Assembly (NCBI GenBank): GCA_011037195.1
Contig: JAAEAF010003433.1
Location: 46,166-110,165 of the forward strand
Source: Triatoma infestans
Lineage: Eukaryota > Arthropoda > Insecta > Hemiptera > Reduviidae
Direction: 5' to 3'
DNA length: 64,000 nucleotides
The notes under the pieces were generated by a model, which saw only the letters and a list, made by a program, of their open reading frames with translations, ran no database searches and was not told the DNA's origin. Positions 12,136-24,249 of this stretch are shown here, in pieces; the stretch's first letter is position 1; each line of letters opens with the position of its first letter. Position numbers and translations under genes: made by a program.

Positions 12136-12139
12136 CAAA

Positions 12140-13310
12140 TTGTTGGCAATGAAGTATGGTTTGAAACACTCAAATCACTTTCTATTAATCCAATTTCCTT
12201 TAAAGTTAATATATTTACTGAATGTTTAATTCCCCGTAATTCCTAACGTAAATTGTACTGATTAAGGTAAGCAAGGAGCTTCAATTCACCTAGAATTCTC
12301 TAAAATAAAATTTTACCAGAAAATTATCTCAAATATAGTAAAATTAATAGATTCATTCATGAGGAATGTTTATATTTCATTGAACAATCCTGTGAGCGTG
12401 AGATACCTAAACTGAATGTTTGAGATAATTTACATCGCATGCCAACATTCATACGACCAAATGTAGTGGAGTTTATTCAGCAAAGTAATACCTGGATTTT
12501 ACCAATTTTGAGTAAAAACTTATTTTCTAGATCTACTTTTTGAGGGCGGACCCTCTAATGAAATAATAACATTGAACTTTCTAAAGATTTTCCATTTTTC
12601 AGTTATACTGATCAGAGACACATACACAAATACGCACACACACAAACATATCGATTTCAAAAATAATATTTTTACATTCCTAGTAACGAACGTTTCAAAT
12701 CTGAATTTTCCCTGGATATACTTGTTCTGAGCTCTAGGAGTTCGGGAACAAATATTTCTGTAAAGTTACATTTCCGATTAGCCGACATTCTGCAAATTTG
12801 GAATTCTAGTAATGCTTCTTGTATATTAATATTATAAATGTTGTTGAACAATAAATTGAATTGATGTAGTAGTTTAAAAGAAAGCTTTTCCATACTGTTC
12901 CCCCTAAAAAGTCAATTTTCCCGGCTAAATATTACTAATAAAAGTGAAAATCGTTGGAGCGATTGAGAGAATCGCAAAAAACTAAAAAAAAAAAAATTCA
13001 GTGATGTAACACTTCCGGTTAATGGATTTTGACCGAAAACTTTTTGTCAGATGCGATGACAGAAGACTAAGATTGAGCTTTCCGCAACTTTTCCGTTTTT
13101 GAGATATTTTGTACACAAACACGAATATCCAGGCTATTCGCTAAAACCATTTTTTTTATCGTACTCAGAGCATGAATTTCCAATGAAAAATGAATTTCAA
13201 AAATTTGGCACGATCGTAATACTTCCCCCCATTCCCCTCAGGGTAAGAGAAGGTAAAAGTGATGAGTACTCGTCTAGATCTACTTGCTACAGCTAAACTA
13301 TTTAATTTTA
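12140..13310 (+). repeat. Family D dispersed repeat
   Basis: Begins with GGTTTGAAACACTCAAATCA, carries CACTTCCGGTTAATGGATTT near 13010 and GTCAGATGCGATGACAG near 13047, and ends near the AAGAGAAGG segment at 13246. A short ACGCACACACACA tract lies at 12632. Open frames here follow the repeat and are not genes. Confidence 0.65.
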
Positions 13311-13847
13311 CTGTTGACTAAGATGATCGTAAGAGATAATCAAGGAGAAATGCAAGCCTAAATAGTAGCTGGAGATGTATAGTGATAAACTTAACTTTGT
13401 TTTTGTAAGGATGAATCCGAATACAAATAGTATTAGCGAACGCGCTTGGAGAGAAATTAGGTAGACAAATTTATTGGCATTGCAATTGGTAAGTTTCTGG
13501 TGTGTTCACATTGTTTGTTGAATTCTCTTCAACGAACAAAGTCCAACCATTATTCTGACAGTTGGGTTCCCATTTTACAGTGATGTAAACCTTGCTAAGT
13601 TCAAACAACTCCAAGCTTTTGCTTCTTACTCCTCCTACATACATACAAGCGTATTTTCGTTTAAAGAGAGAAAGAGAGAAAGATAGAGAGAGTGAATCAC
13701 TAGTGGCATGGGCACAGACTGCTGGATGCCTATCTTGCCTACCTTGTAGAACGCCCAACTTTATTGCTCACCTCTCTAGGGCAGCCTCTCCTTCTACAAA
13801 GCTTCTCCCATCCTCATAGCAATAACATACTCGTACACTGTTGATTC

Positions 13848-13849
<2 letters not shown>

Positions 13850-13892
<43 letters not shown>
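13850..13892. repeat. (GA)n microsatellite
   Basis: Roughly twenty uninterrupted GA units. The surrounding 13.3-14.2 kb contains smaller GA runs (13664-13692) and no supported gene. Confidence 0.95.
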
Positions 13893-13896
<4 letters not shown>

Positions 13897-14189
13897 TCAT
13901 AGAAATGCAGAGCACGTGGCCTGTTATCCTTTCAGTGTTTCTACTATTCAAATACTAACCGAAATAGAGCACAGAATACAGTTTCTAACTAAAAATCCAC
14001 AAGTTACAAAGCAAAGAAAGAGAGAGTCTATATTCATTAACATACGATTACTGGCCTGTAAAAGTGATTTCAAAACTAAAAGTGGTTTTTTAATGTGAAC
14101 TTTTAAAACAAACATATTTTGCTATTAAAAAAGCAACTTAAATTTTTTTCTTGATATTCGGGTCTTCGCTTCAATATTCCTTTTATTTA

Positions 14190-15870
14190 TATAAAAAAAA
14201 GACACTAATTACTTTCTTGTATATAATGGTCTGTGTGTGTGTGTGTGTGTGTGTGAACAAAATATAACCAGATGAAAATGGATTTTTCGCTTAGGTATAA
14301 CCGTCGCATCCAATATGAAGTTTTGAGTTAAAATCCATGTTTCGGAAATGTGTCATTAAAAATCAATCAACCGTTAAGTGCTACTGATGGATTCTTCAAT
14401 TTTTTTGTGATTTTCTCGAATACGGCTCCACCAATTTGTTTTAAACTTCTTATACTTTCTCTATACACCTAAATACCTATCACATTTATTTGTAATATTT
14501 TACCCAGGGAATTTTATTTTTTTAAGGGGTTCTAGGGGAGCAGCAGTTTTCCTCTAAAGTAACCGCTTCAGTAAAATGTATGATGATTCTTGCAGTTCTA
14601 TAACATTAGAATTCCAAGTTTGAAAAGAATCGGTTAACCGGAAGTGCGACCTTAAAGAATAAGGCTCGTGAAGTTTTTTTTATTTTTCTCGAAAAAGGGT
14701 ACTATGGTTTTCTTTAATCTTGGAAAGCACAGATATAAACCAATCAGTTTTACAGGAAAAAAAAATCATTTTAGGGAGTGATCTGATCAACTGCCATTCA
14801 ATTTTTGGCTGAGGACGGATATTTTTTTAATTTTTGTGGATTTTTTCTAGCTGCCCCGGTGCTAACGCTATCGTGTGTTCAAAGTTCGATTCCTATGAAG
14901 CTCTATTAAGTCACGATTTTCAGATTTGGCCCTTTTCTCATTTGAAATATCGGATTTTAAACTTCCGCACAACAAGCTAGAACTGTCAATGATTCAAGGG
15001 TATTTTTGAGAAATAGGATAGACAGGGACAATCTAAATCTATCTACAAAAAAAAGAAAGGAGTCTTTACATATCTTTACATATTTTTCAGAACTCTGATT
15101 ATTAACAAACAAAAAAAAAAATAGGTCAGTTGTCCAAATGACTGATACAAATTTTCATGGAAACTAGAAGAATTTTAGAATTCTCACAGAGAAATAGAGT
15201 GAGAAATGTTTAAAGTAAAATTGGACGTTAACATAAAAAATTTGAAGAAATATAACGGTGGACCTAGAAATATTTGGGTGAGGAAAACTTCAACTTTGAA
15301 GGAAAAAAAACAAACAGAAACGGTGGACCAATTATGTCAAAATCTCTTATGAATGGAATCTAACCGATTTGTCAGTCAAAATTAAAGTGAAAGGCAAATG
15401 GTTAATGCTTCCCTCTAAAGTACTACGATTTTAGTTTATTATATGAACCTATTAATTCTAAATAATATTAATTTTTATTACATTATGTTGCCAAAAACCG
15501 AGTTTGAAAAAAAATCAGTTTGCTAGAGGTGCGTTTTTTAATACACAGTTTTCTCTTTTTATTTTTCGGCGATTTTTCTCCCCTAAAAACACGAACTGAT
15601 TTCATTAAAGTTTGTTTACTAAACTATATATATACATAGATCTTTTACTTTTTTTAAAAAACTTTTATCCTAGAAAGTTCATTTAAGGGGCTTTTGAGGG
15701 GTGGAATATTTTAACAATATACTATTGTCAAAACAGTGGTTACATTAATGGTTTAGATTCTGCCATTGATCTATTATAACATGGTAGGCAACTAAAATTC
15801 TGGTAAAAATTATAAATTTGATGAAGTCTTGTGAGTGTGAAACATCGGGTTTATATTATATATATATCAA
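14190..15870 (-). repeat. Family D dispersed repeat(s) with internal (TG)n
   Basis: Reverse-oriented family D sequence starting with the (TG)n-containing part (14231-14254), through ACCGGAAGTGCGACC at 14637 and TGAAAAGAATCGGTTAACCG, to the end motif CTTGTGAGTGTGAAACATC at about 15848. At nearly 1.7 kb it probably includes two overlapping copies. Confidence 0.65.
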
Positions 15871-16995
15871 AACCCTTTTCTTTCATTCGTTATTTTTTTT
15901 TGCAGTAATGTAGGTTTTCCTTTTTTTACACTTGACTTTTCGAGCTTGGCTAACGGGAAATCTCTCACATGTAATAACACAAATATGTATTATATGTATA
16001 TATATATATATATAAAATAAACAAGCGACCTCTTAAACACGTTTTGCTTTAGTTAAAATAATAAACCCAGCGAAATAATTGAACACTTCTGAAAGCACGT
16101 AACCGACGACACACACATATACACCCACACACACACACCCAATGAATTTTTTTTTTTTTAATTTGAAGTCTTCTGAAGCTGCTGTTCAATTAACGCCTCT
16201 GTTTTTTTTTTTTTACTCTCTCAAAATTCTCACACCCTTATTCAAGTTCACCACCACCACTGTCACCTATTGAATTAGTTCTCATATATGTGGAGTGAAG
16301 CGCTAGTTGGAGTAGTAGTAGTAGCCATGTAATTATTATTATTCCTTTGTGATGAGAAGAGAGTTGCTGTTGTTACGCTGTCGCTGTTGTAGTTGTTGCT
16401 GTTGTTATATACTCGCTGTTGTCATCATTTCGTTATAGTTCGGCTTGTATTGTGCACGCCAATTAGTATATGTACAATATATATATATACATAAAAGAGA
16501 GAGACAGTGGAGTGCCATATTGTTTAGTTAACAGCCTCTTGGACACGTTTCTCTCACTCAGTACGTTTTCTTCTTCACTAAATTCATGCAACGAAAAATA
16601 AAATAAAGCTCACGTGTATTGTCTTTTATTTTCTATTTTTTTTTTATACTCGTGAGATTATGTATAAAATTATTCTCTCATTATATGTATATATGTTTCT
16701 TGTAAAGCAACACATTAAATTAGCACGTTGCATGAGCTAATGAGTTGAAGCCTGTTTACTTCAATGAACTTGAATTAACCCTTAACATAATAAAACATAA
16801 TCTCGAAATCCCTTCTCAAAATGAAACATTTCTTCTTTCATCATTATATATCCACATATTTGTGAGTAAAGAATTTAAGCTGGGAAACCAATCTTGAAAA
16901 TTCACCAATCAGCAACAAGCGCTATAGACTTCATTTGTTGCTTTTAATGGCCGCTTAGGCGCTGAACGGATGAATGGGCAACAATGTGCTCAGAA
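15870..16995. other. Simple-repeat-rich unassigned sequence
   Basis: Several (TA)n runs (15857, 15997, 16472), an AC-rich stretch near 16110, T-runs, a (TAG)n patch at 16308 and a (TTG/CTG)n patch at 16365-16410. No gene is recognised. Confidence 0.5.
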
Positions 16996-16999
16996 ATGC

Positions 17000-17740
17000 C
17001 AGAAAAAAAATCTGGTGTGAAACACTCATATCACTTTCTCTTACAATGTTATAATTGACAAAAACTTCCTTCAGACATATTTTTTCTAAATATTTACTTT
17101 ATATTAATGGGAGAAACTAAACCTAATGAAATGACTTTTTGCGAAGAAAATATGAGCCCCCCCCCCAGCTCCCGGCAGAACCACTCTGAAATTAATTTTC
17201 TGAGAAAATAACTTATAAACATAAGTTAGTATATTACAGTCACCAAGCATGTACAGTTAGTATATTAAGTTTAATGAAACCTACATAGACTTTATGGATA
17301 AAATAGCTTATGGAAAATTAAAAAAAAAAACTGTTCAATAAAGTCAATCGGTTTTCCTTAAACTTGGAATTGTTTGCGAAACATCTAATTAATATTGTAT
17401 AGATGATTAGATGATAGAATTGCAAATTAAACTCAAATAATACTTTAGAGAAAAGCATACCCCCCCTAAACAAACACCCATTAAATGAATTTTCCCGTAT
17501 AAATATTTCAAAAAAAAGTCAACATCTACAAGTGCAAACACACATTCTATAAATATATAGAAAATGTATAGAAAGTTTAAAGAAAGTTTTCGGGTACAGT
17601 GGACCCCTCAAAATGTGTATTCGGGTGTAAACTTAGTATTAAAATTTTTACCCTATAGCAATAGTTCCTCTTTCCAGGAATAAGAAAATAAAATAAGACT
17701 TTATTCAAATAAAAACCAAAAATTTCCTGTTTTATATACT
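17000..17740 (+). repeat. Family D dispersed repeat
   Basis: Starts with AAATCTGGTGTGAAACACTC then ATATCACTTTCTCTTAC. It includes CTTAAACTTGGAATTG, a CTTTAGAGAAAAGCATA segment, and C-runs of 7-9 at 17158 and 17460. The copy lies just upstream of the second solo LTR. Confidence 0.7.
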
Positions 17741-17812
17741 TCACCGAATTACTTTTATACTACGAAATGGGGGTAATACTAAGAGTTTTTATAGAATAAA
17801 AGAGGTTATTTA

Positions 17813-18455
17813 TGTAGTGGAATCGTTTATTGTGATTCGTGAGTATGTAGTAGATGTCTTGAAGAGGGCGGAAGTTAGTTTAGAGATTTTTGGAAGTTAG
17901 TGCTCGAATTATTAACACGGAATTTATAAAAATAGACTGTATTTGTACAATAATTTAAACGTGAGTAATGGTAACTATTAACAAGAAATACTTAAAAATA
18001 AATAGGAGATAAATAACTAATAATTTAGAATGATTAAAATAAAATGAACTAAGATGCACAACTAAGGAAATAAGTATAAATAAAAACTGTATAGGGACGC
18101 GGAAACTGCTGCTCGTATAATAATCTTGAAGACGTACTGAAGTATAATCATATAATCATCCCCTCTTCCAATGGGGCGAAGTTTATATATTAGTGTTAGC
18201 AACACTCACACCAAGACTTCTGTCCTAGTGTGTGGCCTTGTGCGACCTTGGTCAGTTTGGTGACCAGCGATTTAAGTCAGTGGCCAGCCTTAGCGGTGCT
18301 TGCTTTGATGTAAAGCATCGACCCTCTGTTTTGTTTGTTTGGCCGCGGCCTTGTCTTGAAGACAGCAGCCGGCTAGGCCACTAGTTATAAATTATTCTTT
18401 CTTTGTTATGTGTTGTGAAGGTTTGACATTGCTATGACCCTGCCATGTCATTACA
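17813..18455 (+). mobile_element. Solo LTR, family L1, second copy
   Basis: A 643-bp solo LTR with the same start (TGTAGTGGAATC) and end (GTCATTACA) as the copy at 1777-2580. Shared internal blocks include TAGAGATTTTTGGAAG, ACTAAGATGCA, TAGGGACGCG and CATCCCCTCTTCC. The flanks are a 4-bp direct repeat TTTA (17809-17812 and 18456-18459), different from the first copy, so the two are independent insertions. It lacks the 94-bp-period duplication of the first copy. Confidence 0.82.
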
Positions 18456-18544
18456 TTTAAATGACTTAATTTGTTGTAAAAAGCCAATCAATTTGTGTTG
18501 AGTTACTTTTCTTTTCTCAGTTTATATTTTTTTTTATACTTTTT

Positions 18545-19560
18545 TTATTATTTATTTTTGTATTAGGTACAAAACCTGTTACAATGAGTTCAGTAGTCTA
18601 CAACAGTATATCAGCACAAACCGTACAAATGAAATATAAACTGTACATATTAAGGTAATAAAACAAAAATTCTCTAAATGTAACTTTAAAAATCAAAGAA
18701 ATAAACAGAAAAAAAAAATTAGCTTCCAATACAATAATAATGAGATTAAAATACAATATTTTTTACATATACATTTATTGCAGATAGTCACACACAGTTC
18801 CGGTAAAAATGTAAATATTTAATAAAGTGTTTTATATATTAAGGAGTATATACTATATAAATAAACTGCGTTACTTTTATCACTGTTTTACCTACTAAAG
18901 GAACTGCTAAGTTACAATTAATTTCCCGTAATACACTGAAATTTAGAATTTACAAGTTTTCCAAAAGAAAGGATCTCAGTTAAAATATATTTTTCAAATA
19001 ATTATAAATTCTAAACATATTTCGGTTGCTGAAATTATTGATTAAAGACAAAAGTTCTATATTAGGAGTTATTTGTTCTTACAATGTGAAGTGGCTGTCC
19101 AAATGCTTCATGGCGAGACAATCTATAAATATATGGATCAAAGTCTCTGGTTCTTTATTATTGCATATGGAGCAAGTATTTTTAGGTTTTATTACATACA
19201 TTTCGTTGTTCATTTTAAATTTATAAATAAGGCCCTGACAGTCTTATTTCAGAGAAAACCCTTATAACCCGGAAGGGAATAGTCTTATTTAAATATTGCT
19301 GAACAGTGTTATTTACTAGGCTTGAGCTTCCCCAAAATATATTATATACATTACTAAATACTTTATTTAAATCAGTTGCAATCAGGTGTTGCTTATATCT
19401 TTCTAGAATTATTTTGACATTGGTCTTAAGGGATAAACATTCCAAACTCCCTAGAACTTCCAAATTTACTTCCTTTAAACACTCAACCACTTGTAAATAC
19501 CAATTATATCTTACAATGTTTGGATAAGCTGTACTTAAGACGATCAACCTTTGTAAACAA
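18545..19560 (-). pseudogene. LINE C-terminus with zinc-binding motif
   Basis: Minus-strand frames give a 108-codon open piece (19547-19221) followed, after a frameshift, by a CSICNNKEPETLIHIFIDC segment (about 19190-19110). This C-x2-C-x8-H-x4-C pattern is the C-terminal zinc-binding motif found after the RT in many arthropod LINEs. The sequence then runs into an A/T-rich 3' region ending near 18545. The RT core is missing, so this is a 5'-truncated, frameshifted copy. Clade not determined. Confidence 0.6.
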
Positions 19561-19564
19561 ATGT

Positions 19565-20590
19565 TAACATAATTTTTGTCATTTAAGCAGCAAATTTTGT
19601 GCTAACGTTTGCTTTAGAATTTGAAACTTTAAATGAATTTGTTCAGTTTCCAGGCGTATTAAATGATTAGATGTACCTCTGGGCAGACATTCTCAGTTTA
19701 TGTATAAATTAAATAATAATTAAACGAGATAACAATTAATGAAATTATTATAATACTTACAATAAATAACCGTTTGAATTATTTTTCTAGGCGAAAATTC
19801 CCGCGCACAATGAACTCGAATCGTAGAGGCCGCGCGATGTGTTGAGCCCTGTCCCGGCCACTATCAAATTGGGTCTCACCAGAGATCCTGAAATTTTTTT
19901 TTAGCTATTTTTTTTTTTTTTTTTTTTTTACCAATTCATAAGCGCATGTTTATGTATAGGGTAAAGCTAGGGAGATGACGCACATTTCAAAGTTATGCCC
20001 TGTATCAAAATATAGGAGATATATTAAAGAGGTAATGCTTATAAAACATATGTCAACTACTATTATCTACAAAAAAACGTTATTTTTCAAAATAAAGACA
20101 TTCTCGTTTATTCCAGAAACAAAATACAAATACACTAGATTTGATCGTCTCTCCTACTGTGGTAGGATAGATGACGCACCATAGATAGGAGACCTCTCCT
20201 CTGTGAAGGTAACATGCCTGACCGACATGAAACTTGGTAAACATTATTCTCGAGTCCAACTTTAACGTCAGCAGGAAATCTTTCATTTCAATTGCAATTA
20301 ATATAGTACTAAGCGTATGAAAATTCAGGTATTCACCAGATAGCTGATGTGTATAAATGTTCGTAGAACACAGAAGAACACACAAAATAACTGAAGAATT
20401 TTGCAATACGTTCGCTTCTGATCTCTCTACTCCTGGACTAACTTACATGACGCCACGAGGTGGCAAACAGAGAAGCAAAGCCTGCGTCTTCTCTCCTACC
20501 CCCGTCTCTCTTCTAGCTTTACCATGTGTATGCACAAAATTTCTTAAAAACGAAAAATCGCAGGAAGATGGAACTTGGTATTCGCTTTAG
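19565..20590. other. Unassigned sequence
   Basis: Contains a GC-richer patch at 19795-19880, a long T-run (about 19909-19930) and open frames (19975-20184; 20357-20590) with no recognisable domain. Confidence 0.4.
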
Positions 20591-20599
20591 TTACTACCA

Positions 20600-21120
20600 C
20601 CGAATCTGACACGACGGTTTCGAGTAAATTCCACCAACCGGAAGTATAAATATACTGAAATTATTTTTTTTAGTTATTAGGGATTTTCTCGAAAACAGCT
20701 TAACGATTTTCTTTAAGCTTCGTATACTATCTACATACATAAATACCATTAGATTTACATTTTCCCGGGATAATTGAATTTTTTAGAGGTTCTGAACAGA
20801 GGCCAGTTTCCTGGCTCCATTACAATCTATGTTTTTTGCACCTATATGATATTAATAAACATAAAAAGCGTTGACAGAATTCCAAATTTGAAGAAAATCA
20901 ATTAACCGTTAGTGTGACTTTAAAGTATAGGTTTTGAGTTTCCTCGAAAATGGCAATAATGATTTTCTATGTGTAAACATCGAAATATTTATTCAAAGAT
21001 GTTGTTAAGAGAATTTCCATTAGTGATAATGGTTTTATGAGAAACTGGAAACCAGTTGTAATTCCAGAAGTTTTACTGTGACTCGACAAGGTTTTTATTA
21101 TTTCATGTGGGTAAACATTA
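20600..21120 (-). repeat. Family D dispersed repeat
   Basis: Reverse-oriented copy with AATTCCAAATTTGAAGAAAA at 20879 and the CCACCAACCGGAAGTATAAA segment at 20630. Both ends are truncated or diverged. Confidence 0.6.
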
Positions 21121-22225
21121 TATTTAACTAATTATCTGCAACATTGACCGCTAGAATTCAAGATCACTGCCCCAACCCTGATGTTGTTTGAAATAATATG
21201 TTTCCATTTAAACAGAAATAAAGAAATAAACAAAATATATTATAAATAAAATAATAAAAATAAGATCAACGAAATCATTTCATTTCGTTTAGATTGAATG
21301 TGCTTACGTCAGCTTTTATCCCCCCAAAAAAGGACTTAGTTTGGAGTTTCTTTTTTTTTTTTATTATTATTATTGGATGAGAAAAAGAAGAAGAAGTGAT
21401 CTGGATAGGACTTTACAAGATGAAGTATTATCACTTAGTTGTGTGCTTGGCGGTTTTTTTTTTTTTTTTTATATATATATAAGTAGTAGTGATGAAGGAA
21501 TGGTATGACCGGGAAGAGGGTGGATCTGGGAAGAAAATCGAGTCCACAAACCAACATCGATCAAAGGCTTTATCCGAGTGGCGGATTCGGCAAAAAAAAA
21601 AAGAAGAGTATAGAGTAAGAGAGAAGCTCTAATAGTATTATCTCACTTGATCGATGTTTATTGGAAATGTCTTTATATCGATTTTTTTTCCTTTTCTTTC
21701 TTTCCTTCCAACTTACTTCCTTCTTTTTTTTCTCTCGCTTTTTCCTTCTACTCTTCAATTACATTAAGTAAGTAGTTTAGCTTATAAATTCTTATGTTGA
21801 TATACCGTTATAAAGATAAAAGAGCTTGATAAGAAACCCTGGGTGGCGATAAAAAGAACGAAGATAAAGAGGATTCAAAGGATTTCAGTTTAAATGATTT
21901 TTTTTTTCCTTTCTTCTTCTTCTTCTTTAACTTTAATTCATTTACTCAGAGAAATTCTGAAATTCTGTTTAGTCTCACAGTCCCCAAACACTTACAAGTG
22001 CAAATGACAGTGAAACACTTAATGCATCTCTACGTAATTAAATTAATTAATTAGGTTTTTATTAAAATAAGCCATGAAATCTTTTCATTGTTTTTCAGTT
22101 TAGAACAGAAACTACCCCCTAAACTCCAACTGCCTAAAAAAAAATCTATTGTTTCCCCCTCTGGTGGTAAAATTTTGTATTTAGATTTCCTGAAATTCAA
22201 GCACGATAATCTTATTTACTTTTTT
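21120..22225. other. Low-complexity unassigned sequence
   Basis: Poly(T), (TTA)n and (TA)n runs at 21350-21372 and 21455-21480, AAGAAG tracts and T/C-rich stretches. The minus-strand open frame at 21570-21758 is a translated low-complexity run. Confidence 0.5.
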
Positions 22226-23130
22226 CTTACTTCCGGAAAGAGAAAGTAATTAATCGTTTCAAATTTTCGAAACTGCATTTTTACCGGAATCACATGTTCC
22301 GAGCCCCCCCCCCCCGCCGGTTAAGCAAAAAATCTGGTACAAAACACTCATATAACTTTCTCTTACTCCAAAATTAAAACAATTAATTAACAAATTGTCT
22401 TTAATACTGAAAAGCTTAGTTAGCTACTGTATAAACAAAAAAGAATGGTAGGAGAGTTAAACTGTTATATCTAAGTAGATTCTGTGGATGGACCCCACCC
22501 TCTTTAAAAACCAAGAAAGCTTGTGTAGTTTAAATTGAACCTAACTAACAGAACTCCGCCCCGAAACCATTCAGAACTCAACCCCCATAAAATCAATTAT
22601 TTTTTTGGAAAAATGTTTAAAAAAAATATAAGTGATATGTTTGTATTTGTCCTGCAATCCATGTTTAAAGAAAATCGTTTCAGCCGTTTTCGAGCAAATT
22701 ATAAAAATACTCAAAAACCTACTCTTATAGTCATTAACCGTTTTTCTTCACATTTGGAACACTAGCAATGCTTCTAATGCATATTAATATTATATTGGTG
22801 GTAGTATCATAAGTTTTGATGAAGTGGTACTTTAAGTTTAACGTCACTTTCCTCTTTAAGCCCCTCACCCCCATCAAATAAAAAAAAAAAACAGTTTTCC
22901 ATGGAAAATGTTTCAAATAAAAATGATAAAATGTTGTTATTGTAGAAGTTTAAAGAAAATCGTTAGAGCTGTTTTTTTCGAGAAAATTGGGAAAACCTGG
23001 AAAAAAAAATTTAGTAAACTCGAATTTCCGGTTGATGAATTTTGTCCGTCCGAAACCTTCTTGTCAGATGCGAAAGGTAATATCTTAACGGAATATCAAA
23101 TAGGAGCTTTGTGGGATTTTTGTTTTTGAG
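22225..23130. repeat. Two family D copies, head to head
   Basis: 22225-22320 is the reverse-oriented outer end (CTTACTTCCGGAAAGAGAAA and an AAATTTTCGAAACTG piece). From 22325 a forward copy begins (AAATCTGGTACAAAACACTC) and runs to about 23130, with TCGAATTTCCGGTTGATGAA and TTGTCAGATGCGAAAGGTAA near its end. A C-run of about 13 at 22303-22315 sits at the junction. Confidence 0.65.
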
Positions 23131-23400
23131 TTTTTTTTTTTAATATACCGGAAACGAATAGGGCTACCACCGATGTACACGGAATGCCAACTGCACAGAT
23201 ACAAAGCATTCATTTTTGTTGGTAACATTTTTTCAATGATATTAGCACACTCTTCTGGACTTCAATGTAAACACTTCTACTACCTATTGGATTGAAACTT
23301 GTTTTCGACATACCCTCCCCTTGAGATTTGATGTTGGTATATATGTATATTTATAGTTATAAATATATAAGATTCTAAATATTTATAAATATATCAAGAG

Positions 23401-23582
23401 TGTCAGAGACATTTTCCGTGGTAGCCTGCTTCATTTTGTGGTCATCGACCGGTTTCGGGCGTTCGCCCATCTTCAGGGTGCGTCTTTCAACAGTGTGACA
23501 ACACAGACTTGCACAGAGCAAATTTAGTTTATACACACTTTATATGTTCACATGTTTACCTCGGAAAATGTCTCTGATATAA
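23401..23582 (-). mobile_element. Short element with inverted ends and hammerhead-like core
   Basis: Ends are inverted copies: TCAGAGACATTTTCCG at 23403 and CGGAAAATGTCTCTGA ending near 23578. The element is about 180 bp, and a copy-specific core occupies 23436-23482. The same end and core recur in the fold-back at 30270-30906. No ORF is inside. A clear target-site duplication was not seen. Confidence 0.6.
23436..23482 (-). ncRNA. Hammerhead-ribozyme-like motif
   Basis: Minus strand: CTGAAGA (23476-23470), one extra T, stem II GGGCG-AA-CGCCC without a mismatch (23468-23457), GAAA (23456-23453), stem III ACC/GGU, then the triplet GUC at 23449-23447. Stem I is weak here: the 5' flank GCACC does not pair with GATGACC beyond the first base pair. 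It looks like a decayed version of the motif at 30305-30350. Confidence 0.5.
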
Positions 23583-23674
23583 GATTCATTTTGTATTTAA
23601 ATTCTATGAAGTTTCAAGGTTATATTGTAAACAGACGATGAACTACTAAAGTAAAATATAGTAACAGTCACTAA

Positions 23675-24139
23675 ATTTGTGCCTGGGTTTCTAAACGAAT
23701 TGCCCAATCAGGCGTTTTGATATTTGATGTTAAGGAATTCTACAAAGAGAATTCAAATCTAAACACCAGAGAAATTCACATTTCTTTTTGTTCAGATAAT
23801 GTAAATGTTTATTTGGATAGAATCAATGTTTTGTTTTGGTTACATAACGGAAGCACATCGTACAGAATGTTTCAAAACCAGCCTTTTATTAACAGCTATA
23901 CAAATAACAAAATTAAAACCAATAACCAATCGCTTTCAGTGTTTCTGCAATTGACTTTTGAAAACAGCAATGCGCTAAATTTGTATTCAAATTTCACGCC
24001 AAGTAGCGCCTGTGAATATTTAAAGAAAGTGCCAGATTGTAATATTTGCTGGTGGTTGGATCCAAATGAAGAACTTGCCAATGATTTCATTGATGATTTT
24101 CATTTTCCATTTAGAAATTCGCTCAGTTTTATTTATTGA
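23675..24139 (+). CDS. Uncharacterised open reading frame
   Basis: An open frame of about 155 codons without an ATG near its beginning; the frame opens after a TAA at 23672-23674. The translation is not low-complexity (for example ICAWVSKRIAQSGVLIF and CEYLKKVPDCNICWWLD), is asparagine-rich and contains several cysteines and tryptophans, unlike the shadow frames around it. I recognise no family. It could be an internal exon, a piece of an unknown mobile element, or chance. No RNA evidence is available. Confidence 0.3.
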   Translation: MCAWVSKRIAQSGVLIFDVKEFYKENSNLNTREIHISFCSDNVNVYLDRINVLFWLHNGSTSYRMFQNQPFINSYTNNKIKTNNQSLSVFLQLTFENSNALNLYSNFTPSSACEYLKKVPDCNICWWLDPNEELANDFIDDFHFPFRNSLSFIY

Positions 24140-24249
24140 ATGTATTTGTTTTTTGTTTTTTTTCAAGAATTTCGAACTCTTACTTTTCCCGGCTTCTCCA
24201 TAATTACTAGGATTACTGTCTTCAATCAAAAGTCAAAAAGCTCGTCTGC

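Noticed and set aside
19975..20590. Small open frames in the 20-kb region
   Set aside because: No domain, no context, and lengths expected by chance in AT-rich DNA with alternative start codons.
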